DNA of 64,000 bases, taken from NCBI RefSeq assembly GCF_046115515.1, contig NZ_CP175953.1; one strand, written 5' to 3'. A program made the translations under genes and the position numbers. Positions within the stretch are counted from its first letter, which is position 1. Every line of letters starts with the position of its first letter. This DNA is from Gracilimonas sp017641085 (GTDB taxonomy: Bacteria > Bacteroidota > Rhodothermia > Balneolales > Balneolaceae). The notes beneath the pieces are model-generated. The model was not told the DNA's origin and made no database searches. It saw only the letters and a list, made by a program, of their open reading frames with translations. Positions 43,922-52,535 of the stretch are shown piece after piece.

Positions 43922-44944
43922 CTACAAGTTCTCAAAAATCCAGTCCTGGAAAACTTCTTTGAACCGAAAGGAGAAGTTTTTTTGAACACTCTGGCTTTCC
44001 TCGAGGTAGTCGTAACACTTGGGCACTACATGGAAGAAATGGTTGGCACCGGCAATGGTATGAACGGTAAAGTTTGAAGGGAGTGAGTCGGGATATATTT
44101 CCTGAAGACTTTCCATAGCCCAATCCGGATAAACCTGTCCGTCATTTTCAGCAAAAAGAAATAAGGACGGGATGTTGATGTCACTGATATAGGTTTCAGG
44201 TTCAAACCCAACCTTCATGTTCATATGCCGCCATCTTTTGGTAAGAGGCAGTACCGAGACCCAGTTTTGGTGAGATTGTGCCTTTTGTACCGCCTTCCTG
44301 TATGCAGTGGTACTGTCTTGTCCGTTACAAACGTACCCGCTGTGATATTCATTAACCAGCTGCCGGGTAGGGTCGAAAGTAGGGCCGGCAAGGGAGGCCA
44401 TAAGTTTAACTTGCCCGGGTGCAGTTGCTGCTACAATTTGAGTCATCCAGCCGTCTTCACCAAGTCCAACAATTCCAATACGGTTTGGGTCCACTTCTTT
44501 TCTTTGTTTCAGGTACTGAATGGCTGCTTTGGCATCATCAGCGAAATCGGTTAAGGAAGCACGGCCCCATCGCCCGCCTGACTCTCCGACTCCGCGTGGA
44601 TCATAATAGAGTACACCGACTCCGGCCTGTGGGAAAACCGCTTCCAGGTTTTCCCGGATAAAAATTTCACGCTGTGGATGATGATCTCCCCATTCATACA
44701 TTCCACCGGAAAACACAAGTACAGGTACATTTTCTGCATTCTCAGGCAAAACCAGGGTTCCGTTCAAAACAATATTACCGCTTTTAAAAACAACTTCTTC
44801 TTCGGGTGCAGGGGAAGTTTCCTGAGCATGGCTATTTAAGGGAAAAAATGCACCAACCAATACAAGGGTGATGGTGGCAACGGTCACTCGCATCATGTTG
44901 AATAGTCTTTCTGGATGAAAATAGATATCGGTCCTTGGTTTCAT
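43922..44944 (-). CDS. Alpha/beta-hydrolase-fold protein lacking the serine nucleophile
   Basis: A 340-residue exported protein; ATG 44944 makes a 4-nt ATGA overlap with dinB, and a hydrophobic signal segment follows at residues 18-40 (ending NSHAQ). The fold is clear: the DPRGVGESGGRWGRAS strand-loop, the acid D in FAENDGQVYPDW and the histidine in AGANHFFH. The nucleophile elbow, normally GxSxG, reads GLGEDG, so Ser is replaced by Gly. It is probably inactive as a classical esterase, or uses another residue. Confidence 0.85.
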   Translation of the reverse strand: MKPRTDIYFHPERLFNMMRVTVATITLVLVGAFFPLNSHAQETSPAPEEEVVFKSGNIVLNGTLVLPENAENVPVLVFSGGMYEWGDHHPQREIFIRENLEAVFPQAGVGVLYYDPRGVGESGGRWGRASLTDFADDAKAAIQYLKQRKEVDPNRIGIVGLGEDGWMTQIVAATAPGQVKLMASLAGPTFDPTRQLVNEYHSGYVCNGQDSTTAYRKAVQKAQSHQNWVSVLPLTKRWRHMNMKVGFEPETYISDINIPSLFLFAENDGQVYPDWAMESLQEIYPDSLPSNFTVHTIAGANHFFHVVPKCYDYLEESQSVQKNFSFRFKEVFQDWIFENL

Positions 44945-45441
44945 TGAAGTTGCGATTGAATACGATCGAGTTGTTTCTGGTGACGCTGACTGTGAATGAT
45001 ACTGAAGTGAACCCACTCCATGCGGGTTAAAAAGCCAAACAGCGGGTGTTCAAATTTAAGGCATAGTTCCTCTGCCGGGAGGTCTTCGATAAGCCCGGCA
45101 ATTTTAATCCTGTTACTGCGAAATTTTTCGACCAGGTTTTCTCTGGATTTTTCTCCTTCTGTGGGAAGAATCACACCGGTAGCTTCCATTTTTGTATCCG
45201 ATTCGAGGAATCGTTGCTTCATCCGGGAAACATGCGCATCGGGTTTGCGGTCGATAAGTTTCTTCGTTTCACCGGTGAACAGCCGGGGGACTCCAAATTC
45301 AGAACGGTAAACGTGTTCCAACACATCCGCTGCCGACCATGAATCCGAATCGGGCTTTAGATTAAATTGCGCATTGGTGAACTCGTTGATCTTGCCAACA
45401 AAGATATTGGTGTTTTCTAAAAGCTGATTTTTAAGCGTCAT
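44941..45441 (-). CDS. DinB-family protein
   Basis: A 166-residue four-helix DinB-like protein. The metal histidines are at DVLEHVYRSE and at the end in HSQRHQKQLDRI. The family includes thiol transferases and many proteins of unknown role that bind zinc or nickel. The start is the only good ATG at 45441. It is translationally coupled to the defective hydrolase through an ATGA overlap. Confidence 0.85.
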   Translation of the reverse strand: MTLKNQLLENTNIFVGKINEFTNAQFNLKPDSDSWSAADVLEHVYRSEFGVPRLFTGETKKLIDRKPDAHVSRMKQRFLESDTKMEATGVILPTEGEKSRENLVEKFRSNRIKIAGLIEDLPAEELCLKFEHPLFGFLTRMEWVHFSIIHSQRHQKQLDRIQSQLQ

Positions 45442-45505
45442 AGTACAGGTTAAATTGCCCGCCTAAAGTAAATGAATGTTCTGAAAGTTTCAGTAAAAGA
45501 TCGTA

Positions 45506-45550
45506 TTGGGAGAGAGATAAAATTTTATTCTGGCACTATATCTCTCCCAA
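45506..45550 (-). terminator. Hairpin overlapping the end of yccF
   Basis: TTGGGAGAGA and TCTCTCCCAA (10 bp) pair around a loop that contains the yccF stop codon at 45525. The T tract after it is weak. It may stop transcription or protect the mRNA end. Confidence 0.45.
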
Positions 45551-45899
45551 AGGGTAATAATGCAACCGATGCCAGTTTGAAATGCTGCTTAGCGAACGGA
45601 ATGCCGATGATGGTTATAAACAGAATGGCTCCAAAAACAATGTGGGTAATACTGATCCAGATGCCACCTACAAGAATCCAGAGGATGTTCATGGCAAGGG
45701 AAAGGCAACCGTCGGATTTCTCATTTACCACCGTTTTCTTTCCAAAAGGGAACAGGGATAGTTTGGCCAGCTTGAAGGTCTGAACTCCGAATGGAATACC
45801 GATAATGGTAAGACATAAAATCAGGCTTGAAATGGCATACTCAATAGCCACAAAAATTCCACCAAAAATAAACCAGATGATGTTGCCGAGGGTGTTCAT
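45525..45899 (-). CDS. yccF: YccF-domain membrane protein
   Basis: A 124-residue membrane protein with two YccF repeats. Each repeat has a hydrophobic stretch followed by IGIPFGVQTFKLAKLSLFPFG or IGIPFAKQHFKLASVALLPFG, the family hallmark. Four membrane segments are predicted. The role is unknown. It follows gcdH by 2 nt and may be co-transcribed with it. Confidence 0.9.
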   Translation of the reverse strand: MNTLGNIIWFIFGGIFVAIEYAISSLILCLTIIGIPFGVQTFKLAKLSLFPFGKKTVVNEKSDGCLSLAMNILWILVGGIWISITHIVFGAILFITIIGIPFAKQHFKLASVALLPFGRDIVPE

Positions 45900-45901
45900 G
45901 A

Positions 45902-47110
45902 TTAATCATTCCCTTTTGGGGTGAAGGCCTGAATGCCGGTAATTTCTCTTCCAAGAATGAGCCCGTGAATATCATAAGTACCTTCGTAGGTGTTTACCGA
46001 TTCCAGGTTCACCATGTGGTGGATAACCCGGTAGTCGCCGGTAATACCGTTGCCGCCGTGCATATCACGGGAGATGCGGGCGATTTCAAGAGCTTTACCA
46101 CAGTTGTTTCGCTTGGCGAGGGAAGTCATAGAAGGATGATCACGCCCCTCGTCTTTTAGTTTCCCCAAACGGTAAGCCAGCATTTGCATGCCGGTAATGT
46201 CTGTCATCATGTTGGCCAGCTTGGTTTGAATAAGCTGATTGGCAGCCAGGGGTTTGCCAAACTGCTTGCGGTCAAGCACGTAATCACGGGCACGCTGGTA
46301 ACAAAACTCAGCAGCACCTACAGTTCCCCATGCGATTCCATATCGTGCAGAGTTGAGGCACATGAAAGGGCCCTTTAATCCTTTGATATCCGGGAATACA
46401 TTTTCATCCGGAACGAAAACATCATCAAAAACCAGCTCACCGGTTTCCGAAGCACGCAGACTCATTTTGTATTTGGTAGCCGGTGCTGAAAATCCATCCA
46501 TCCCTTTTTCAACCAGAAAGCCGCGGATTACGCCCTTGTCATCTTTATGCTCTTTGGCTTTGGCCCAAACTACCGCAACATCAGCAATGGGAGAATTGGT
46601 GATCCACATTTTGGCCCCGTTCAACACCCAGCCACCATCGGTTTTAACGGCTGTCGTTACCATGGAGCCTGGGTCAGAACCATGATCAGGTTCGGTTAAA
46701 CCAAAACAGCCGATCATTTCACCGGCAGCCAGTTTGGGAAGGAATTTTTGTTTCTGTACTTCAGTCCCGAATTCTGAGATCGGGTACATTACCAGCGAAG
46801 ATTGTACACTCATGAAAGACCGGTATCCGGAATCCACCCGTTCCACTTCCCGTGCAATTAAACCATAGGCGGTATAACTGGCTTCGGAGCCTCCGTATTC
46901 TTCGGGAACGGTTACTCCAAGCAGTCCCATTTCACCCATTTCTTTGGCAATATCCTGATCAAAATACTCTTCGGTATTTCCCTTTAAGGCACGGGGTTCG
47001 AGTTTACTTTGGGCATAATCCCGGGCCGTTTCCATGATGAGCCGGTCTTCTTCATTCAGTTCAGATTCAAAAAGAAAAGCATCATCGATGTTGAATAGAT
47101 TCTTGGACAT
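45902..47110 (-). CDS. gcdH: Glutaryl-CoA dehydrogenase
   Basis: A 402-residue FAD acyl-CoA dehydrogenase that oxidises and decarboxylates glutaryl-CoA to crotonyl-CoA in lysine/tryptophan degradation. The GCDH signature is the catalytic glutamate in VNTYEGTYDIHGLILGREITG. FAD-binding and substrate motifs are CFGLTEPDHGSDPGSM, MWITNSPIADV and DRKQFGKPLAANQLIQ. The length fits. It is the last gene read before yccF and follows a terminator on the upstream side. Confidence 0.92.
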   Translation of the reverse strand: MSKNLFNIDDAFLFESELNEEDRLIMETARDYAQSKLEPRALKGNTEEYFDQDIAKEMGEMGLLGVTVPEEYGGSEASYTAYGLIAREVERVDSGYRSFMSVQSSLVMYPISEFGTEVQKQKFLPKLAAGEMIGCFGLTEPDHGSDPGSMVTTAVKTDGGWVLNGAKMWITNSPIADVAVVWAKAKEHKDDKGVIRGFLVEKGMDGFSAPATKYKMSLRASETGELVFDDVFVPDENVFPDIKGLKGPFMCLNSARYGIAWGTVGAAEFCYQRARDYVLDRKQFGKPLAANQLIQTKLANMMTDITGMQMLAYRLGKLKDEGRDHPSMTSLAKRNNCGKALEIARISRDMHGGNGITGDYRVIHHMVNLESVNTYEGTYDIHGLILGREITGIQAFTPKGND

Positions 47111-47195
47111 TACGTTGAGTTTTTATCTTGATGTTCGTTTGATGGATAGTAAGAAAAATATGCTTCAGGCCGAAAGAGATTATCAGCAGATATAA

Positions 47196-47234
47196 CAAAA
47201 AAAGCCTGCAGCTCTCAGAGAACTACAGGCTTTT
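47196..47234 (-). terminator. Rho-independent terminator after acyl-CoA dehydrogenase
   Basis: On the minus strand AAAAGCCTGTAG pairs with CTGCAGGCTTTT (one mismatch) around an 11-nt loop, followed by a T tract. It ends the acyl-CoA dehydrogenase transcript before gcdH. Confidence 0.87.
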
Positions 47235-47264
47235 GATTCCAACAACAATAGGATGTTCAGCTGA

Positions 47265-48437
47265 TCAGGCTAACCCTTTTTTAAGTTCTCTGGCGATGAT
47301 CAGTCGCTGTACTTCCGAAGTTCCTTCCCCAATGGTCATGAGTTTGGCATCCCGGATAAATCGCTCTACATGATATTCTTTGGTGTAACCATATCCGCCG
47401 TGAATTTGAACGGCTTCATCGGCTGCGCGAACCGATAACTCTGAAGCAAACAGCTTAGCCATGGAGGCTTCTTTTGTGTACGGTTTACCCTGGTCTTTCA
47501 GCCAGGCTGCACGGTGAACCAACAGGCGGGCGGCATCAATTTCAGTAGCCATGTCCACCATTTTCCCTTCCATATACTGGAAATTCCCGATGGCCTGCCC
47601 AAATTGTTTTCTTTCCATGGAGTATTTGAGTGATTCTTCCAGCGCTCCGCGAGCGATACCTACCGAAAGGGCAGCGATCCCTACACGGCCTCCGTCAAGA
47701 ACCTTCATCGTGTCAATGAAACCCTGGCCTTCTTTACCGAGGAGGTTTTCAGCCGGAACTTCCACATTTTCAAATACCACTTCGGTTGTGTCGGATGAAT
47801 TCATGCCCAGCTTGTGCATGCCTTCGCCGGGTTTTACGCCGTCCCATTCGCGCTCTACAATAAAAGCAGAAATTCCTTTCACTCCTTTCGATGGATCCGT
47901 TTTCGCAAGTACAACATATACATCACCTACAGACCCCTGTGTTATAAAAATCTTGGAGCCATTCAGAATGTACTTATCGCCTTCTTTTATGGCTGTGGAC
48001 TTCATCCCGGAAGCATCACTTCCTGAACCCGGTTCAGTTAAGCACCAAGCTGCCAGCTTTTCACCTTTTGTGAGAGCGGGCATGTACTTCATCTTTTGGT
48101 CGTGGTTTCCGGCAATAGCAATATGTCCGGTACCCAGGGAAGTATGGGAGGCAACGGTGAGTGCAAGGGAGGCATCCCAACGGGCAATTTCTTCAAGGGC
48201 CAGGCAAAAGCTGACTACATCAAAACCGCCACCGCCATATTGTTCTTCATGGTAGATGCCAAGCATTCCCAACTCTCCCAATTGCTTAACAATATCGTGC
48301 GGAAATTCCTTACTGTTATCTCTTTCCATTACCGAAGGAGCTACAGTTCGTTCTACAAATTCTTTTACACTGTCGCGGATCATTTTCTGATCCTCTGTAA
48401 GCTCAAATGATAACTCTCGGTCTAAAACGGCATCCAT
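47265..48437 (-). CDS. Acyl-CoA dehydrogenase
   Basis: A 390-residue short/medium-chain acyl-CoA dehydrogenase of beta-oxidation. FAD and substrate motifs are AWCLTEPGSGSDASGMKSTA (in parts), FITQGSVGDVYVV and ERKQFGQAIGNFQ. The catalytic base is in IGEGTSEVQRLIIAREL. It resembles butyryl-CoA dehydrogenases, but chain length cannot be set by eye. A perfect LacI-type operator lies 35 nt upstream of the start. Confidence 0.93.
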   Translation of the reverse strand: MDAVLDRELSFELTEDQKMIRDSVKEFVERTVAPSVMERDNSKEFPHDIVKQLGELGMLGIYHEEQYGGGGFDVVSFCLALEEIARWDASLALTVASHTSLGTGHIAIAGNHDQKMKYMPALTKGEKLAAWCLTEPGSGSDASGMKSTAIKEGDKYILNGSKIFITQGSVGDVYVVLAKTDPSKGVKGISAFIVEREWDGVKPGEGMHKLGMNSSDTTEVVFENVEVPAENLLGKEGQGFIDTMKVLDGGRVGIAALSVGIARGALEESLKYSMERKQFGQAIGNFQYMEGKMVDMATEIDAARLLVHRAAWLKDQGKPYTKEASMAKLFASELSVRAADEAVQIHGGYGYTKEYHVERFIRDAKLMTIGEGTSEVQRLIIARELKKGLA

Positions 48438-48471
48438 AATTTCTATACTACTATCTGTTTAAATTTGTTTG

Positions 48472-48487
48472 TTGGAAACGCTTCCAA
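48472..48487. promoter_or_regulatory. Perfect LacI-family operator match before acyl-CoA dehydrogenase
   Basis: TTGGAAACGCTTCCAA is a 16-bp near-palindrome (arms TTGGAA and TTCCAA). The inner 14 bases fit the LacI/GalR-family consensus TGnAAnCGnTTnCA at every fixed position. It lies 35 nt from the dehydrogenase start and in the intergenic region shared with the exosortase gene. No LacI-family gene is in the window. Confidence 0.55.
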
Positions 48488-48650
48488 GATAACGGTTTGT
48501 ATGATTAATATCGTTCAGGATTGTGTAAAATTTGATTTTTACGGTGGTGCGTTCCGGGTAATCCTGTTTTCAAAATCTTTGAATAAATTGGAGTTCAAGG
48601 TTTTATATTGGCGCAGGATTTTTATGATGCTTTAATTAAATCAGATCTAC

Positions 48651-49169
48651 ATGAATTCTCCGATTTTCAAATTTATAGCCAAAGCGTTGGTCGTCTTTAT
48701 TGGTTGGTACATTTTGTATGAGTTGTGGCTGCTTCCGGCCGGAGATCTCGATTATTGGTTGTCGCTTAATATCATCGGAACCAGTGCTGGAATTATAGAA
48801 ATGTTTGGGTTCGATGTTTTTACGGTAAACCGGATTATTGGAATCGGAGAGTATCCCGGAATTGAAATTATAGATGGCTGTAATGGGATTGCCGCAATGG
48901 GGTTGTTCCTCGGGTTTATTTTGGCTTATCCGGGCGACTGGAAAAATAAATTAAGCTTTTGTTTTGTCGGGATCGGGATTATCTATCTGGTAAACATCGT
49001 TAGAGTTGTGATACTAACCATCACCCAGGCAAAGTGGCCTGAGTTTTTTGACTTCACCCACGACTACTCCACCACGGCCATTTTCTACATGGTGATATTT
49101 ATCCTATGGATGGTTTGGGTGAATTATGCAGACGCATTCCCCAATGAAAAGCCTGCAGAATATGCTTAA
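48651..49169 (+). CDS. Exosortase/archaeosortase-family protein
   Basis: A 172-residue membrane protein with about five hydrophobic segments. The exosortase triad is visible: C77 in IIDGCNGIAA, R118 in VNIVRVVIL and H137 in DFTHDYSTTAIFY. Exosortases process PEP-CTERM-like surface signals. The short form resembles the XrtF/XrtX-type proteins of Bacteroidota. There is no polysaccharide locus or obvious PEP-CTERM protein beside it, so the substrate lies elsewhere or is unknown. Confidence 0.85.
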   Translation: MNSPIFKFIAKALVVFIGWYILYELWLLPAGDLDYWLSLNIIGTSAGIIEMFGFDVFTVNRIIGIGEYPGIEIIDGCNGIAAMGLFLGFILAYPGDWKNKLSFCFVGIGIIYLVNIVRVVILTITQAKWPEFFDFTHDYSTTAIFYMVIFILWMVWVNYADAFPNEKPAEYA

Positions 49170-49250
49170 TATTTAGAATAGATATGTGCTGCCTCCAGAT
49201 GAGGCTGAATTTCAGATATCGTTGGTTTTAATAGAAAAGGGAAGGATTTA

Positions 49251-50543
49251 ATGAGTGAAAAATCAGATCAGCATCGCTCACTATTAGAAAACGTTGTTGA
49301 CAACATTGTGGATGGGGAATTTTTTGACCCGGATTTGCCGGGCATCTTATCCTCCTTTCAGACAGAGGGTAGAATTTGGGTTTTGGGGGCAGGAAAGGCC
49401 TCCTTTGAGATGGCTAAGGAGGCGGAGGGTTATTTCGGTTCCCAAATAAAAGACGGAATGGTGATTGCCCCTCAAAGCTCACGGGAATTGAATCAGGTAC
49501 AGGTTTTTAAGGGTGCCCATCCTTATCCGGATGATGATTCAGTGTCGGCCTCGTACGAACTTTGGGAGCTGGCGAAAAAAATACCTGAAGAAGATACGGT
49601 GGTGTTTCTATTATCGGGCGGAGCTTCATCATTATTCTGCATTCCGGCCGGCGGTATTGAAATCGAAGAATACCGTAAAACCTTTGAGTTGCTGCTGAAC
49701 TCTGGTGCCTCCATCGAGCAAATTAATGTGGTCAGAAAACATCTCTCGGAGACAGCGGGTGGAAGGCTGGGGCAGCTTTTGAAAGAGCATAAACTTATTT
49801 CCATTATTCTTTCTGATGTACCCGGAGATAAACCCGAAGTGATAGGCAGCGGCCCAAGCGTACCGGACCCTTCAACTTTTAAAGAAGCCTTTCAGATTCT
49901 TAAGCAATTTAAGCTGTGGGATGATGTTCCGCATTCGGTTCGTATTCATCTCTCCAAAGGGATGCATGGCGACAGCCCCGAAACCCCAAAGCCTGAAACT
50001 TCAAACTGGAAAAAACATGAGGTTAACGTGATTTCAGGAGCCGGAATGTTGGCGGAGAATGTTGGGTCATATTTAAGCAACCAAGGGTTTAATGTGCAGG
50101 TGAGTAAGGAAGCCTACCATGCAGATGTAAAAGAGGTTTCCAAGAGAATATGCAGTGATGCTGTCTCCATTCTAAGCAAAAAATCCGATATGACCCCCCC
50201 GGCTGCTCTGGTTTATTATGGGGAGAGTACAGTGGATGTGAAAGGGGAAGGAAAGGGCGGCCGAAACCAGGAGCTGGCCCTTAATGCAGCTATTTCGATA
50301 GAAGGTCAGCACTCCATTTCGTTACTAAGTTTTGCAACCGATGGCATTGACGGCCCAACTGATGCAGCAGGGGCTATCATTAACTCCGGCACGACTTTAC
50401 AAGCCCGTAAAAACAAACTGGAGCCGGAAAATTTCCTCCAGAAAAACGACTCTTATCACTTCCACAAACAAATGGATACCATGCTCAAAACCGGTGCCAC
50501 CGGGAACAATCTGATGGATCTTCAGGTGATTTTGGTAGGATAA
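49251..50543 (+). CDS. Glycerate 2-kinase (GckA/MOFRL family)
   Basis: A 430-residue glycerate kinase that phosphorylates D-glycerate to 2-phosphoglycerate. The N-terminal DUF4147 domain shows LGAGKASFEMA, FLLSGGASSLFC, VVRKHLSETAGGRL and LSDVPGDKPEVIGSGPSVPDP. The C-terminal MOFRL domain has GKGGRNQELALNAA and SFATDGIDGPTDAAGAI. All catalytic-region motifs are intact. It follows the exosortase gene by 81 nt. Confidence 0.92.
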   Translation: MSEKSDQHRSLLENVVDNIVDGEFFDPDLPGILSSFQTEGRIWVLGAGKASFEMAKEAEGYFGSQIKDGMVIAPQSSRELNQVQVFKGAHPYPDDDSVSASYELWELAKKIPEEDTVVFLLSGGASSLFCIPAGGIEIEEYRKTFELLLNSGASIEQINVVRKHLSETAGGRLGQLLKEHKLISIILSDVPGDKPEVIGSGPSVPDPSTFKEAFQILKQFKLWDDVPHSVRIHLSKGMHGDSPETPKPETSNWKKHEVNVISGAGMLAENVGSYLSNQGFNVQVSKEAYHADVKEVSKRICSDAVSILSKKSDMTPPAALVYYGESTVDVKGEGKGGRNQELALNAAISIEGQHSISLLSFATDGIDGPTDAAGAIINSGTTLQARKNKLEPENFLQKNDSYHFHKQMDTMLKTGATGNNLMDLQVILVG

Positions 50544-50617
50544 TAGGGAGCGAAAGAGAGGCATATTGCAGAATATTATTTCAGAGAGTACAGGAAAGTT
50601 GTTGTTCCTGAAGAATT

Positions 50618-50648
50618 AAATTCTATGAAATAATTATAAATAGAATTT
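50618..50648. promoter_or_regulatory. Inverted repeat downstream of glycerate kinase
   Basis: AAATTCTAT (50618-50626) and ATAGAATTT (50640-50648) form a perfect 9-bp inverted repeat with a 13-nt spacer. It could end the kinase transcript, though no T tract follows, or be a regulator site for the Lrp gene. Confidence 0.35.
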
Positions 50649-50706
50649 TATGCCTTATTAATCTTAAAGGTAGTTTTTATATCTGTAAAAATGTCTTTTT
50701 GAAGGA

Positions 50707-50722
50707 TAATTATTTATAATTA
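50707..50722. promoter_or_regulatory. Palindrome before the Lrp/AsnC gene
   Basis: TAATTATTTATAATTA is a perfect inverted repeat (arms TAATTAT and ATAATTA around TT) 28 nt upstream of the regulator start. AT-rich dyads here often serve as Lrp/AsnC autoregulation sites. Confidence 0.4.
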
Positions 50723-50750
50723 AAGAGTAATTTTAGTAAGTCCTTCTTCT

Positions 50751-51236
50751 ATGTCAACTCCCAAGCTTGATGCCACCGACAAAAAGATTATCGCCATTCT
50801 TCAGCAAGAGGGAAGGATGGCCAATAACGAGCTGGCCAAAAGAATTGAGCTTACAACCACGCCGACTTTAGAGCGGGTTCGTCGATTAGAGCGGGAGGGG
50901 ATTATAGAAGGGTATAGCGCCAAGGTTAATAAAGAGTCAGTCGGCCGGGGTTTTACGGCTTTTGTGAAAGTAACCTTAAGCGTTCACCAGCTAAACTTGC
51001 TGGAAGAATTTACATCTGCCATAAAAGAGATCCCCGAAATACTGGCCTGTTACCACACCACAGGCGATGGTGATTTCTTATTACACGTGGTTGCAAAAGA
51101 CACCAAAGATTATGAGCAGCTTATGCGAAATAAGCTGACGACCCTGCCCGACGTTGAACGTCTGCATACCAGCATTGTGCTGAATACCATTAAAGATCAA
51201 TCTCCAATTCCAGTTTATGATGAAAACGAAGATTAA
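50751..51236 (+). CDS. Lrp/AsnC-family transcriptional regulator
   Basis: A 161-residue regulator with an N-terminal helix-turn-helix (LDATDKKIIAILQQEGRMANNELAKRI in parts, then TPTLERVRRLEREGII) and the AsnC ligand-binding RAM domain (about residues 70-145; CYHTTGDGDFLLHVVAKD). It overlaps the following PLP-enzyme gene by 20 nt. Lrp-type regulators next to methionine gamma-lyase genes control them in some bacteria, so local control of the neighbour is likely. Confidence 0.9.
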   Translation: MSTPKLDATDKKIIAILQQEGRMANNELAKRIELTTTPTLERVRRLEREGIIEGYSAKVNKESVGRGFTAFVKVTLSVHQLNLLEEFTSAIKEIPEILACYHTTGDGDFLLHVVAKDTKDYEQLMRNKLTTLPDVERLHTSIVLNTIKDQSPIPVYDENED

Positions 51237-52446
51237 ACCCACATTAGAATCCGTTGCCGTACATGCCGGAAAAGGGAAAAAAGATCAATATGGGTCACAT
51301 GCAACGCCCATCTATCAAACATCCACCTATGTTTTTGACGATGTAGAAGCCGGAGCTAAGGCTTTTCGTCACGAAGAGGGCGGGGCAAGCCACGTTTATT
51401 CCCGACTGGGAAATCCAACTGTTGAAGCTCTTGAAAGAGCAGTTTGTGAGTTGGAAACCTATTCGCTGGACAATCCTGAAGATTACGTCGGAATGGCTTT
51501 TGGTAGCGGCATGGCCGCCATCACAACGGGAATTATTGCACTTGCCAAAGGAGGGCATATTGTAGCTCAGGATGCTCTTTATGGCTGCACCAGTCAGTTT
51601 TTGAAAGAGGAAGTTCCGGTGATAGGCATGAGCTGCTCGTTTGCCGATATGTCCGATTTATTTCAGGTTGAAATGGAACTGAAAAAGCATCCGGAAACCA
51701 AACTCATTTACCTTGAAAGCATCGCCAATCCTACGATGACGGTTGCGGACATAAAAGCACTTTCACAACTGGCTGAAGAGCACGATGCCAAGCTGATGGT
51801 TGATAATACATTCGCTACTCCGTATCACATTCGTCCGTTTGAATTGGGAGCCAATGTTGTCGTTCATTCAACAACAAAATACATAGGCGGACATGGCTCA
51901 GTTATTGGCGGTGTGATGGTTGCCAAAAAAGAAATATATGAAGAATCTGAAGCGGCTCTCTTCAGAAAGAACCTGGGCGGTATTGCCGGACCTATGGATG
52001 CCTGGCTTACCCTGAATGGAGTCAAAACGCTCCCGCTTCGAATGAAGAAACATGCCGAAAACGGTATGAAAGTAGCCCGGTTCCTTGAGGACCATCCCAA
52101 AGTGGATCATGTTTTTTATCCGGGGCTTGAGTCACACCCGCAGCATGGTTTGGCATCTTCCATAATGAAAGAGGGATATGGAGGAATGATCGCCTTTGAA
52201 CTGGTTGGTGGTTACGAGGCTGGTGTATCGCTGATGAACAATGTAAAGCTGTGTACGCTGGCGGTAAGCCTGGGCGCGGTTGATACCCTGATTCAGCATC
52301 CTGCTTCTATGACGCACTCTATCGTGGATGAGGACTTAAAAAAGCAGGCTGGTATCACTGACGGGCTGGTACGCATTTCGGTAGGTATCGAAGGTGCAGA
52401 AGATATCATCGCCGACCTCGAGCAAGCGCTGGAAATTCATAATTAG
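51217..52446 (+). CDS. Methionine gamma-lyase-like trans-sulfuration enzyme
   Basis: A 409-residue PLP enzyme with the cofactor lysine at K221 in STTKYIGGHGS. It shows VYSRLGNPTVEALE, FGSGMAAITTGI, DNTFATPYHIRPFELGA and SLGAVDTLIQHPASMTHS. Longer than the cystathionine enzyme near 34 kb, it resembles methionine gamma-lyases and O-acetylhomoserine sulfhydrylases. The Lrp gene beside it favours a catabolic (methionine) role; this is inference. The start is one of two tandem ATGs at 51217 and 51220. Its stop codon is the first part of hairpin B. Confidence 0.85.
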   Translation: MMKTKIKPTLESVAVHAGKGKKDQYGSHATPIYQTSTYVFDDVEAGAKAFRHEEGGASHVYSRLGNPTVEALERAVCELETYSLDNPEDYVGMAFGSGMAAITTGIIALAKGGHIVAQDALYGCTSQFLKEEVPVIGMSCSFADMSDLFQVEMELKKHPETKLIYLESIANPTMTVADIKALSQLAEEHDAKLMVDNTFATPYHIRPFELGANVVVHSTTKYIGGHGSVIGGVMVAKKEIYEESEAALFRKNLGGIAGPMDAWLTLNGVKTLPLRMKKHAENGMKVARFLEDHPKVDHVFYPGLESHPQHGLASSIMKEGYGGMIAFELVGGYEAGVSLMNNVKLCTLAVSLGAVDTLIQHPASMTHSIVDEDLKKQAGITDGLVRISVGIEGAEDIIADLEQALEIHN

Positions 52447-52523
52447 GAATTCAAAATTAGGAATTCAAAATTTAAAATTGATCTGACTCAATTTTAAATT
52501 TTTCATTTTGAATTCTTAATTCC
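52441..52523. repeat. Word-repeat hairpin B (AATTAGGAATTC vocabulary)
   Basis: The left arm repeats AATTAGGAATTC twice and runs into AAATTTAAAATTGA; the right arm (TCAATTTTAAATTTTTC, then AATTCTTAATTCC) is its near reverse complement, with loop TCTGAC. It begins at the stop codon of the PLP enzyme and ends just before the convergent TPM gene end. Same vocabulary as hairpin A. Confidence 0.78.
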
Positions 52524-52535
52524 GGATAGCAAAAG

